A DNA stretch of 64,000 nucleotides from Owenia fusiformis (Eukaryota > Annelida > Polychaeta > Sabellida > Oweniidae). Shown here piece by piece: positions 1 to 11,900 of this stretch. A program made the position numbers and the translations under genes. Position 1 is the first letter of the stretch. Each line of letters opens with the position of its first letter. The stretch covers positions 28,219,223 to 28,283,222 of the forward strand of contig CAIIXF020000002.1 in the NCBI GenBank assembly GCA_903813345.2. Reading direction: 5' to 3'. Below the pieces are notes generated by a model that was not told the DNA's origin, did not search any database, and saw only the letters and a program-made list of their open reading frames with translations.

Positions 1-3000
1 GGTTTCAGCAAGTCATTGCTCTCTTCAGAAAAGTACAGAGATTTAATGAGAGGCAGCACTAACTTGTTAGAGAATGGGCAAAGCCTCTCTTCCAAGCTAC
101 AGGCATTTATAGGCAACAACTCACCACTTGCAAGCAGTTCTGCTCTGGGACCTTCAAGCCCAACAGGTTAGATAGTTTAATGTTTTTAGGCACATTATTT
201 TTGAACATTTTTTTTAATTAATGATTAAATCGATTTCCATAGAAAGAAAAGGCATTGATATAACATGCACATGCTGCAGCTTTGCAAAACAACATCATAA
301 TATAAGCCAAAATTGAACACTGTAAACTAAACAAGTATATTTATAAATCACTGCAGACAAAATCATGTTTCTCTTAACTGACTTACAGTAAAAAACATGT
401 AGCTTTTAAATGATGCACATTTTTAAAAGAGTACCCTTTCCATTTGTTTTACTTTGTTTCTTAAAAGAGAGCTTTGAGAGGTGACTCCCCAGCACAAGGC
501 ACTACCTGGACCTGATACTTATTGCTTAATTGTTATTATCAGAAAATCTTAATAAATTGTAAGGAAGAAAGATGTAAGTACAGTAAAATCTGACTAAGTG
601 GAACCTTTGTATTGTCTTGGGACTCTGAAAAGTGTTCCACTAACAGATAATTTTCAACTTTACAGGATTCACTGTACCAGAATTGCTTGTCTGTTATTTA
701 ATATATATAAATTTGTATCTGCAGAAGTTATACAGAGTGCTGGATTACACATGGGCTCTGGACAACAACTGAAAAACAATTCTCTGCAACAAGTCACTCA
801 GGCACTAGAAAGACAGGAACAAATTAACCATGTCAACGCACAACTGTCAAAGCTGAACTATTTGGTTAATATAGCCAACTTCAGAAAACATAAACAGGTT
901 GAGGTAAGTTAATAACAGATCCATTTTTGGAGGGAAGAATTAGAGAATAATAATTAGTCAAGGCCTCAACCATTTGCTTGAATTCAGTATGCAAATGGAG
1001 ACTACCTATAATAAACTTTTTGCTGGCTGATACAATATGATAGATTCTTGTGCAACATTTTCTATTTACATTCATTTCAGTTTTAAACCTTTATAGAGTC
1101 TATTTTAACATCTCTTTTCTAGCTCATAGAACTACAGGTCCAATTTCTAAGCCTAATAGCACCTCTTTCTTGAATTATATAATAAAGAAAGATTCTCTTC
1201 TTTGAGTATAGCAGGCAGCTCCCCTTCTTCAGGCCCATATAATTGTATATTGTAGATTCTCTTTGTGAAAGGCCATATCATAACCCTCATCTAGAAGTCC
1301 TTGTAACACAAAGATGTACTGCATAGTACAGTAGTTTTGCATTTGTAAATGTTTCAGATGTCTGTGCAAGAAGGACAGAGGCAGCTCCAGAGGCTCAACT
1401 CCACCATGCATGACCAAGCAGCAACTATAGGTAAACACCTCAGTCTAGTGTACAATGCAAATTGTATAGCTTAGGCTTGTGTAGGTTTACGATTACATGT
1501 ATATCCGAAGTTTAGGTGTTTCTTGGGGCAGTACAACAGGCTGTATAAAAAATGTACATACATTGAGGAAACATAATTTTGATCGTGTCATTTTTTATTT
1601 TCTTGACATAGATATTGCAAGTGTGTAATTTTTAAGGATTACACTTCATCTAAAATACATCACAATGACTTATTTAAGGCTCATTCAGTGTACATTTTAC
1701 AGTTCATGATTACATGTGCTGTACATTTTATTGCTCAGTTTATAATTAAACGAGCTTATCCATTACCTGGATATATAAGCTGGAATTCAAATGACAATTT
1801 TTCTCGAAAATACCAAACTGCATTTATTGTATGGTACATATAAATGTATACATGGAGTGTGTCATCACTATCATTAAATGGAACTACATGTATATTGAAT
1901 TCTCTTTTACAGAGGAGCTGAACAACTCTTTGAGTGAGCTTTCAGTTGAAATGGAACAACAGCGTAATGTTTGTAAAAGACTTACAGGTTCCCTAGATTC
2001 ACAACGCCATCTTTTGGACACATCATTACTTGAGACACGTCGTGAGATGGGGCACCAACATGCTTTGCTTGCTAAACAGCAGCGTTTCTTGGATGTAAGT
2101 ACTGTATATGTATGACTCTACAAAATATCACCCTACACAAAGTTTATATCGCCCTACATGTATGAGCACAATTCATATTAATTGAGAAAACAGAGCAACC
2201 TATGGAAGCTGAAGCCCTTTTAACTTCAAATTCAGCTAGACTGGCAGCCATTTTATGCTGCCTAAAGTGATTTTAAAATTTAGTACGAAATATGTCTTAT
2301 TTTCTGTCATGCATCTTCAGGGGATGAGATATGTTCAGAATTTGAGAAATTAATTGGAACTTGCTTGGCTAGACTAAGAGACATGCACTGAACATACATT
2401 TCTTGCATGATTTAAATTTTCTTACAGAAACTTATTCAACAGAAATTACGTCAGGACTTTCTAGTCGATGGTGGCTTAATAGTTACCGCCATCTATCTTA
2501 GCAATACAATACTAGTCAACTACCCGCTACAACTTCTGCTCAGTGTCATTCCTAAGCAAAAACAGAAATTGTGGTATGTAGAGTTATTAGAGTATATTTG
2601 GAAGTTCCATACACACCTTCTCTTTATATTAATCAAGTAGGATGTTCATTTTATGAATTCAGTGGGTTTAATTGTATCTCCTAACTTGAAGGTATACATG
2701 GTTATAGAGTCCATTGATAATACAAAAGAACGTTTCATTCATGAATGTTTCAAAGGTAGGGGCTGCCTCCTTTTTAAATTTTGATCTTCGAATCTTTTTC
2801 TTTCAGGGTGCATCAATTGGGCAAACTGATATTCATCATCAAGATGGTGATGTTTCTCCGATATTGTTCTATAAGATGTGGTCTCCATAATAGGTAAGAT
2901 GATGTTTTGCAGATACTCTTCAGTAAGGGCTATTCCATTCAAAAATATGGATTGTCACTGATTTTGTTTTAGCTCCAACATATTTAGTTTTCATTTTACC

Positions 3001-5222
3001 CTCCAAATTCCCTGTCTTTGAAGGAATATCAAGCTTACATGTATGTTCAAGATTAGATATTATTCATTCAGTTTTATTCTTTACAAAAAATTGTCTTCAT
3101 CAATACTCAAAGATGATTCGTGGAAACAGTAAACCCCATATCCTAGCAAATTGGTATCCAGAAAATCATGATATTCAGGCTCTCATAAAATGCTCCACAG
3201 ACAACATTTGAGATTAGCAGTGAACTGAAGAACTATCTTTGATATACAGTGTATGTTGTGAGAGAGTAGTGTTGACATCCTCCTAAGCAGGTATCCAGAA
3301 TCCGTACCTCCTTCTTCCCCCTGTTGTAACCAATTTGGAAGCGCCCTATTTAACTGAATCACGTGATCTTATTATGCGCAATGACTTATACATGATTTCT
3401 GTTGCAGTGTTGCAACAGCCAATCAGATTGCAAGTTCTTAATCGGGGAAAGGCTAACTGCTTATCGCAGGGGGTGAAAAAAAAATATATATTCTGGATTT
3501 TGAAGCCCTGTGATCGGAGGATGAGTGTTGATAACAGATCCAGTTGTTTTCAGGCACTGGATTCCTATAATTATGTGTATGTTCTATTCCAGTGTTGGTT
3601 GTACAGTAGGCTATGGACAAGAAGCTTTAAGATTGGCTGCTCAAAGAATCCGACATTTGGTGAGCATGGCAACCAGACTGTTTCAATCCAGAAAAGATTC
3701 AAAGTTGGATATCTGCTAACTAAGTGCATCCTCGACTTTCCAGGTGGTATCCATATTGGATCTACAAATACTTATTTTCTGCCCTGATGGGGTGGTGTCA
3801 AAATCTCAGAGCTGTGGAAAAATGTTCATTTCATTATGGTTACACAACCCCCTTCCCCTATTTGAAAAAGTTTTAAAACATGAACTCTCTTTTCATTCAA
3901 CTTTTTAGAAAAACATTCTTCTTTCAATGAAATCTTTCCCATCTCCCCTGAAATTAACTTTATTTTTTCTCAGCTGATGACATTTGAATACGACCCCTTG
4001 CTATTTGGTGCATCAAATGGGAAGATTTATCCCAATCAAATCAGTCAGAAGTATCCAAATATTTGTGTAACCACCAGTCATACTTATAGATTATACTTAT
4101 GATATTTTATTGGGTTTCTATTGAGAGAACCCCTGGACAGATATTTGTCCTACAAAATTATCTCAGGGATTAGTCACATGATATTTTTGGTTTGAAGATA
4201 CGAGTGTTGTCCCATAAGTCTTGAAATTTTTATCATTTGTTTTGTTCACTCAGTTGAATGAAATATATATCATTATTGCATTCGCAAATACAAGCTCAGT
4301 TAAACAATTTGCTGTATAGGCCTATGTGTTCCATATTTTTCATTATTTGCTCAGTAGTATACTGCACATCGTATTAGCTTCAGAATTCTTTTTACATTTT
4401 AAAGTATCACCATGATACTGGAAATGGACGGGTATATAAATTACAGTTAGATCAAATAAAGTGTACAAGTAAAAGTGTACGAGATATTTTATTCTACAAA
4501 TATTTTTACAGCAATAAAGAATTATACAACATCAAGCAAAATATGTTTTTGTCCTTGACATATATCACAACGATATCCCAGGGATGAAAGAAATTATGGT
4601 CCCCCGGGGATTATGGTCTCCTTTCTTAAAAGCCCTTACTGGCCCTGATTGTGTATAAGATAATGAGGGAAAGAGGTCACCATATAAATCAATGGAGAGT
4701 AGGACCATAAATTGATAGGACCTCCTACCCTTTTACACCTGGATGATATCTTCTGTTAAAGCTGGCAGTAGCGTCAGCTCAACGATGGGCCTCTTGTACA
4801 TTTATATATAGGCACTCATATCAGTTATGATACCTTGAACATTAATCCTCACACACAGCTCGATTGGTCCTTGATGGTACCCGTTTACACCCGTAATATT
4901 TTGGTTTAGTTTATGCCTGAATACCCACCTTTGACGTTTTGATTTTTCCAAATTTTTGTATTTCATTTATTATTTTGTTTTATTTCAGACTTATTTTCAA
5001 AAACGGATCTTTTCCCAGTTTCATTGCATAGATTACACAACACTTGAACACGAGATCTATAATTTCCTCAAAGGTAATATTGCCTTGCATGTCTTATTTA
5101 CTTAGAAGATATTTATGTTGGCTTGGTTTCACCTTTCTTTTCTATTTGTTGCAGTCTTTGAAAAAGTAGGATGGACACAGATAGATGAAACTATTTGTTT
5201 TATAAAAAGTGTTCCAAGTTGA
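1..5222 (+). CDS. Coiled-coil protein with two C-terminal membrane segments, last eight exons (5' end outside window)
   Basis: Eight exons join in one frame: 1-166, 725-903, 1358-1430, 1913-2094, 2428-2573, 3554-3659, 4989-5073 and 5155-5222, giving 334 residues and a TGA stop at 5220-5222. Every junction has GT and AG, and every phase matches its neighbour. The N-terminal visible part is Ser-rich. Exons 2-5 are rich in Gln, Leu and Glu with heptad-like spacing, suggesting a coiled coil of about 150 residues. Exon 5 ends in a hydrophobic run (GGLIVTAIYLSNTILVNYPL) and exon 6 starts with a second (HWIPIIMCMFYSSVGCTVGY). A tail of about 70 residues with aromatic and charged residues follows and ends in SVPS. 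This layout suggests a membrane-anchored coiled-coil protein, perhaps on an internal membrane. I do not recognise the family. The acceptor at 3553 was preferred over 3592 because of its better pyrimidine tract and because it completes the second membrane segment. Both keep the frame. Confidence 0.72.
431..480 (-). repeat. Dispersed repeat copy, GAAGCGAAGTC-type core
   Basis: Read on the - strand it contains AAAGCTCTCTTTTAAGAA followed by a diverged AAGTAAAACAAATG. Related copies lie at 6024-6066, 19290-19333 and 37524-37558. Confidence 0.5.
581..674. mobile_element. Short pogo/Tc1-like MITE in intron of the coiled-coil gene
   Basis: The ends CAGTAAAATCTG and CAGGATTCACTG are imperfect inverted repeats flanked by TA on both sides. 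AAGTGGAAC and GTTCCACT form an internal inverted pair. The element resembles the better-preserved copy at 8987-9165. Confidence 0.55.
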
Positions 5223-5645
5223 ATTATTTTGTTTTCATCATTTTATGCAACGATTCCAACATTTACACCTTGTTTCCTTTCTACTTCCTTGAGGTACATA
5301 CAATGTATGATATCTGTGCTCAATACATATGTGGTAAAATTTGGCATGCTACAAAAAGATGAGATTTAGCTTACAAAAATATGCCAATTGTGCAAAGATG
5401 CAAAAAGATCAGAATGGTCTGAACTTGAATCTTTTGCAATGAAAACACAATAAGCTTTATTTTGTAAAAATACAATATGATTGTCAGCGATGTACTTAAT
5501 ATACACTTGCAATTGTATTCTTATACGGAAGCTCTGTTTCGGTATGCCAGAGATAAAATTCCACAATTTTGTTCTCAATGTTAATGTTGATGTTTAACAT
5601 ACAATGTTAATTCCTAAAGTGTCAATGGTTGATTTACAACATATT

Positions 5646-5651
5646 AATAAA
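5646..5651 (+). promoter_or_regulatory. Poly(A) signal AATAAA for the coiled-coil gene
   Basis: AATAAA lies 424 bp after the stop codon of the upstream + strand gene, in AT-rich sequence. It is the last plausible signal before the convergent channel gene. Confidence 0.45.
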
Positions 5652-5728
5652 AAAGTAGAAATGATGATGGTGACAAGAACTGACACCAGACACGTCCACA
5701 ATGATGTCAAAACGTGACATCAGACACA

Positions 5729-5734
5729 TTTATT
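5729..5734 (-). promoter_or_regulatory. Poly(A) signal AATAAA for the channel gene
   Basis: Read on the - strand this is AATAAA, 68 bp after the channel stop codon, so the 3' UTR would be very short. The sequence from about 5681 to 5800 also holds four degenerate copies of a GACATCAGACAC-like motif. Confidence 0.5.
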
Positions 5735-5801
5735 GTGGAAAATGTATCACCAGACGCGCTCTTAATGACGCCAAGAAGTGATGTCAGACACAATCATGCC
5801 A

Positions 5802-5966
5802 TCATGATGAAACTAAGTAGTAACACCAGTACACAATGTTAAAAATTATGTACACAATCGGGAACAGTCGTCTACTTATTTTGTCCACCTTCCTAGCAAG
5901 TTGTCTGCTGTGAGGGTCATAATGTTTTGTAATTCCATAGGCATGCTCGTCAGCCATTCTTTTTAT
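5802..5966 (-). CDS. Channel exon 9: end of cytoplasmic loop, M4 and stop
   Basis: It encodes a basic amphipathic pre-M4 stretch, then [20 protein letters not shown], and ends VSS-stop directly after M4, as in other anion channel subunits. Confidence 0.93.
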   Translation of the reverse strand: MKRMADEHAYGITKHYDPHSRQLARKVDKISRRLFPIVYIIFNIVYWCYYLVSS

Positions 5967-8900
5967 CTAAACACAAACAAATGATATTAAATTATTTGGA
6001 TTGCAAACACATATTCTGAAGACAAAGCTCTCTTTTAAGAAGTGAAGTCAAACGAATGCAAAGTGTAATTCTGATCCGAAAAAAGCCAGTCAGTGTTTAA
6101 CCATTAACATTTACATTTGGATGTATAATCACTGCTAAAGGACCTCTCATTTAAGTTGGATATCAACGGGGACAGGGGAATTTGAAAGAATTAGAATTAG
6201 TCAAGATATCATTTTGATATGAAGCCAGAACTCTTCGACTTCTTAAAGGCAAAAAGGCGGGGCATGGAATGATGATATAGCAAACCATAAATTCAGATAT
6301 CACAATAGAAACAATTTTTTATTCGATTCAGGTATCTATTCACTTACAGAGTCGGTTGGCACGTCTTTATCGTTAGATTGACTTCTCATGCGTATACTCA
6401 TTCGCCGTATCTCCTTTCGCGACATTGTGTTCACTAGGGCAAATTCCAAACTGGCGCTAAACACAAATATCACACAGGCCGACATCCAAATGTCAATAGC
6501 TTTAACGTAAGATACTCTGAAAGTAAACATGGAACGTGTGTAAACATACACCATGATATGTCATTAGACAAGTAAAGAGAACGTGTATGGTACGTGAAAG
6601 TGTATGGTCCTCCAGTGTTACATGTAATGGATTAGTTTTTCTCTTCGTGGGTATGAGAAAAATAGCTGTAATTGTTGGGAAAGAACAATTAAGGAAGGGG
6701 ACGGTAATACCTGGGGGTCATAGTGTTACAGGTTCAGGTACAAGGTTTCTTAAAAACGTGAAGCTTATGCTCCCTATATAGGTAGAATCCATTGTACATG
6801 TTCCACCGGCAAGTCCGATTGGCGACTATGGCTACTAGTATCTTTAATAGGGATTGTAATACAATGTGTGTTTACTATATTTACCTTGGAAGAGACATCC
6901 ACACCCCTACACTTTGCGTGGTAATAGTGAGTGCCGTAAGGACACCCAATGAGATCCTGGCGGGGATAGAATCGATGTTAATCCAGAAAGACACCCAAGA
7001 GAGTAAAACGATGAGGCTACCCGGTAAGTAGTTCTGCACCATGTAATAACCAAACTGCCGTCGAAGGATGAACGCAATTTGGATACATGAATATTTGCCT
7101 GGAAAAATATCAATGTGTTATCAAACTGATATGCGTAAAAAGGGACAAATTATTATTTTGTCTATTATGTTTTTTGTTAACTGTTTTTAATTGATTGCTC
7201 GGAGTAAATTAATGATCTTCAGTCCTCCATCTTTAACCCCAAAAGTTCGATCCAAGAACATTTAAACACAGATATATGTTAATAGGATATCACAGACTCA
7301 ACGACAAAAGGCACGGCTAAACAATTAAGGGGTCATATTTTGAGGGTATTAGTGCATATTTCAACCAGTTGACGGATAGTAGAAATGGTAAATGCCCTAC
7401 CGGTTATGTATGAGCTCTCGCATGTCCCTGTTGTATAGTCCTCAAACGTGAACTGTGGAAGCTCCAATTCTTCATTCACTTGTACAGCATTCTTTGGAGT
7501 CCACCTAATGTTGATCTGATCAGATGTATAGCCATCTATAGACATAAAAAATATGCACACTGAATATAATTAATGCCAGTATATTAAAGAGAGAATCAGA
7601 TAAAGCGAGCAGACTAAACAAAAATTTGTTTCAATTTTAGAATACTTTTGGCTCATGTCATTCCTTGTCATGTCTATTTTCTAAAAATCACAAAAGTGCT
7701 AACTTTATTCCAGGAAAACTAAAGATTTTTACAGTAATGTATCATTTTTCTATAAGAATGGTTACCATTCTTATTATTTGGGAGAATTTAAACATTTTTC
7801 ACTCATTTTTGCACTTTGAATGATTAATAACTTCACCAATTTATAACATATTGTGAATCTTTTGGGAGATATTATATTTGATATTGTAAGGAATAGATTG
7901 GTAGGTCAATTATGTTGCTAGTAATTTTGTCACCCCCTATAGATCAGATTCTGCCTTTAAGTACAACGGTTTGAACATTTCGGAAGCTGTAAAAAAATTC
8001 ATGAGAAAAGATTTCCTCTGAATTCGCATTTGAAGGCCATTCGTGAATAAATATACCGTATTGTCTCTACTCCGCTGAAAACACCAAGCAAATGTTACAT
8101 TATTTCAACCATTCAACCTATGATCTTACGCAGAAATTGTCACGTCACGAAGACACGCTGTGATATCAATCAGGTGGCATTTTTTTCTCATACGAATATG
8201 ATATAAATATTCTAAACTTTCAAAATAAAGCAATATTGTTGGCCTACATGTATCTTGGTTAAAAATACGTTTTTACATGTTTTGAATATGTTCCATTTGA
8301 TCCGACGAGAACTTAATATTTAAAATACTTTTTTCTCTGAACCACTTTTCTGTGCTTATGAGTTAATTTACTACTTATTTTTTTGAACAATTTGCTCATT
8401 TTTCAACATAAATAGGTTAGGATGCACTTTATTTTATAACTATGCAGTATGCATTTAAACCCTTTCCACAGCATAGACTTTGAAATTGTCACTTCTATTC
8501 ATGATTCAGACTGCATAGGGTGTTAGTGCCAGGCCAATATACGAGAGACACATTGCAATGTGTAATTGACACGCAACATGCGACATTTATATAGGATTCC
8601 ATTTGTCAAAATCAGAAATACTGATTTACTAAAAGTACTTTAGATTTATTTCCCAATTCCAGTCCTGGCCAAACATATCAAAAGGATGAAAGTGAATCAG
8701 TGCTAATGTTGATTAAACATCAAATCATTCATACTCTCACAGGCAAAGTCATGATTTAAAATTAGATTAGGCAAGGCTAAGACTAAAGAAGCTTTATAAT
8801 AAAACATTTTGGCTTATCATTTCACTTCCACATTTTGATTTTGTTGATTTAATTTTGGAGTTGTTTTAATGTCAGTTACTCCCTACCTCATTCTTGGTTT

Positions 8901-11900
8901 CGCTAAAGTATTCGTTTCCTATTATCATTAAAATTAAACACAGATTTAAGATTATACTTGTATATATTATAGTCTTATTGCATGTACAGTAGAACCTGCT
9001 AAGTGGAACACCTCTGTAAGTGGAACACATCATAAATGGACCAGTGTTTTTAAAGTCCCATGACCTATCTACTCCATGTTAATGAATCTCTGCAAGTGGG
9101 ACACCTCCAAAGTGGAACACTTTTTTGTAGTCCCAAGGGTGGTTCCACTTACACAGGTTCTACTGTAGTAATTGAACCTTACAACTCTCCATCTTCATGT
9201 AGCAGACTTGTCTATCAAATGGGAATTTCTCTAACGACATCGGACACGACAATCTCAGGGACAATCTGCAATATAAAAGATGGTCACGTAAAACACATGT
9301 AATTAAACAGAGTGTCTCGTTCACATTTGATAGTAGAATGATGATAGATTACCTTGATAAGTGGTGCCTAATTACGTGATGGTTACCGGGGAATCGTCAA
9401 CGTCGTTGATATTGCTTAGAAACACAGCTCATGACCGAGATAGGAAAGATGCATACGATCAACTTAGTATAACTATAGCATTAGGTCTTCCAACGTTGGG
9501 CTGATCAGGTCTTGGGATCATTGAATTTAAGATAATACCGCAAATACCATAGCTAAAATTATCTCAAACAGTCATGAAAGCCGGGCATGAAAGATGTAGG
9601 TCAAGGAGGAATGACTGGTTAATATAAGTTCATAAAACATAATGACCTAAACGGTTATCATTTCATGAATTACTGTACCTTAGACTAAGATGGACGCTCC
9701 CGTTGCGATGTATTCGTAGGGCTCTATTGGGAACTGTATCGCAATGCTGATGCGAGTACTTCTCATTTGGAAAGAATGTATCCGGAAGCCATATACAATG
9801 AGCCATTTTATTATCTACACTAATTCTCTCTTTACTCGACAGGCTATCGTTGAAGGAAAGTCTTTTGTCAACCCATGACTGACGAAGATATACATTGATT
9901 TGGAAGTCCTGAAAGCGAGCATGTTTGGGAAATAAATTAAAGTGTATTTTTATGTTGAGAAAATAAATTGTATATCAGGATAGTCCTGAAAAGTAAAGAA
10001 GAACATATAGGTAGTTCTCGACAGTATGTTGAGAAAGTCATTTAAAGTGAAAGAGTATGTTGAGTAAGTCATTTAAAGTGAAAGAGTATGTTGAGAAAGT
10101 CAATTAAAGTGAAAGAGTATGTTGAGAAAGTCATTTAAAGTGAAAGAATATGTTGAGTAAGTCCTGAAAAGTAAAAGAGTATGTCGAGAAAGTAATTTAA
10201 AATGAAAGAGTATGTTCAGAAAGTCATTTAAAGTGAAAGAGTATGTCGAAAAAGTCATTTAACGTCAAGGAGCATATGTTGAGTAAGTCCGGATAAGTAA
10301 GAGGGTATGTCGAGAAAGTAATTTAAAGTAAAAGAATAATTTAAAGTGAAAGAGTATGTTGAGCAAGTCCTGAAAAGTAAGAGAGTATGTCGAAAAAGTA
10401 ATTTAAAATGAAAGAGTATGTTCAGAAAGTCATTTAAAGTGAAAGAGTATATTGAATAAGTCCTGAAAAGTAAGAGAGTATGTCGAGAAAGTAATTTAAA
10501 ATGAAAGAGTATGTTCAGAAAGTCATTTAAAGTGAAAGAGTATGTTGAGCAAGTCCTGAAAAGTAAGAGAGTATGTCGAGAAAGTAATTTAAAATGAAAG
10601 AGTATGTTCAGAAAGTCATTTAAAGTGAAAGAGTATATTGAGTAAGTCCTGATAAGTAAAAGAGTATGTTGAGAAAGTATTTTGAAGTAAACGAGTATAT
10701 TGAATAAGTCCTGAAAAACGAGAGAGTATATGTTGACAAAGTCCAAAAAAGTAAGAGAGTATTTCGGGAAAGTCATTTAAGGTATTAAGAAAGCTTTTGA
10801 AAATGAAAAGAGTATATATTGACGAAGTCCCAGGAATTAAGGAGTGTGATAAAAATACCCCCATAGGCAATTATAACGCTTAAATGTAATTCAATATGTG
10901 GACTTGAGTTGCCAAGCGTTCAGAGTAGAGCGTAATGTTAGCCTACGTATGTTGTCATTGCAGATATATGACAGATGTATTTTTGATCGCTATTATCACC
11001 AGCTGTGGCTTTCTAGCGTGTCTATTATTATGGCATCGGGACAGGTTGACAAGTGAGTTACTTACCATCGTTTCAACGTTAATGGAGTCGAAACTGTTGA
11101 CGTAGACGTTACACGTGACATTTGTCACCTCACCTGTAAAAGAATACTAGAAGTAATCAATTTATAGAAAAACATGGAAGTAGCTATGCATGATTAATTC
11201 TCTAACATACCTGTTACACACTCATGAAAAATGAATTGATAGCTTTTTCAAATCGAAAAGGTGAGAGTAATAAAATAAACTTACAGATCTCTTACTAACA
11301 AAATTGCACTTGTCTTTTAAAAAAAGATTAAACATGCATACAATCATAGATTGAATAGTTGAAATAATACAGTTTTGAAGAGAAAATAATGTGCTTTACA
11401 GTGTTAAGTGTTGTATTTGATGATCTAGAAATCTAAACTTTTATTTCGGAAATGGCGGGAAATTCAAATATTTGAAATTTATAAGATAAACACATTTTTC
11501 AAATCCTTATTTTCTCAAAATTGTCTGAAATCGTTTTGAAATGTATGTATGTAATATATGAATAATTTAACTAGAATTTCAAACTTTACACGGGCTCTTT
11601 AGTGTTTCATTGCCATATAGAAAACGTAAATGTTAATGGCTTTAGCGAAACATTAACTGAACCGTGCAAAGCTTTCTCATGGGCTGATCTAATCAAAAAG
11701 CTTTTAGTCATCCAAACAGAATCAAGCCTTGTGTGCATATTTTGAAATTTATGAACTGGGACGATATTTATCCAATACCAAAGTACTTGGATGAAACCAG
11801 AGACATATAAATTTATATGTCTCTGATGAAATGTAGATTTATCATTAACTTCCGATATACAGGGTGACCCAAAAAATGCAACCCTCCAGTTCTTCAATAT

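Noticed and set aside
598-912. 104-codon ORF starting upstream of coiled-coil exon 2
   Set aside because: Its first 40 codons are MITE and intron sequence; only 725-903 is supported as exon by splice sites and phase.
10255-10776. 173-codon - strand frame in a channel intron
   Set aside because: It is a by-product of the 93-bp higher-order repeat.
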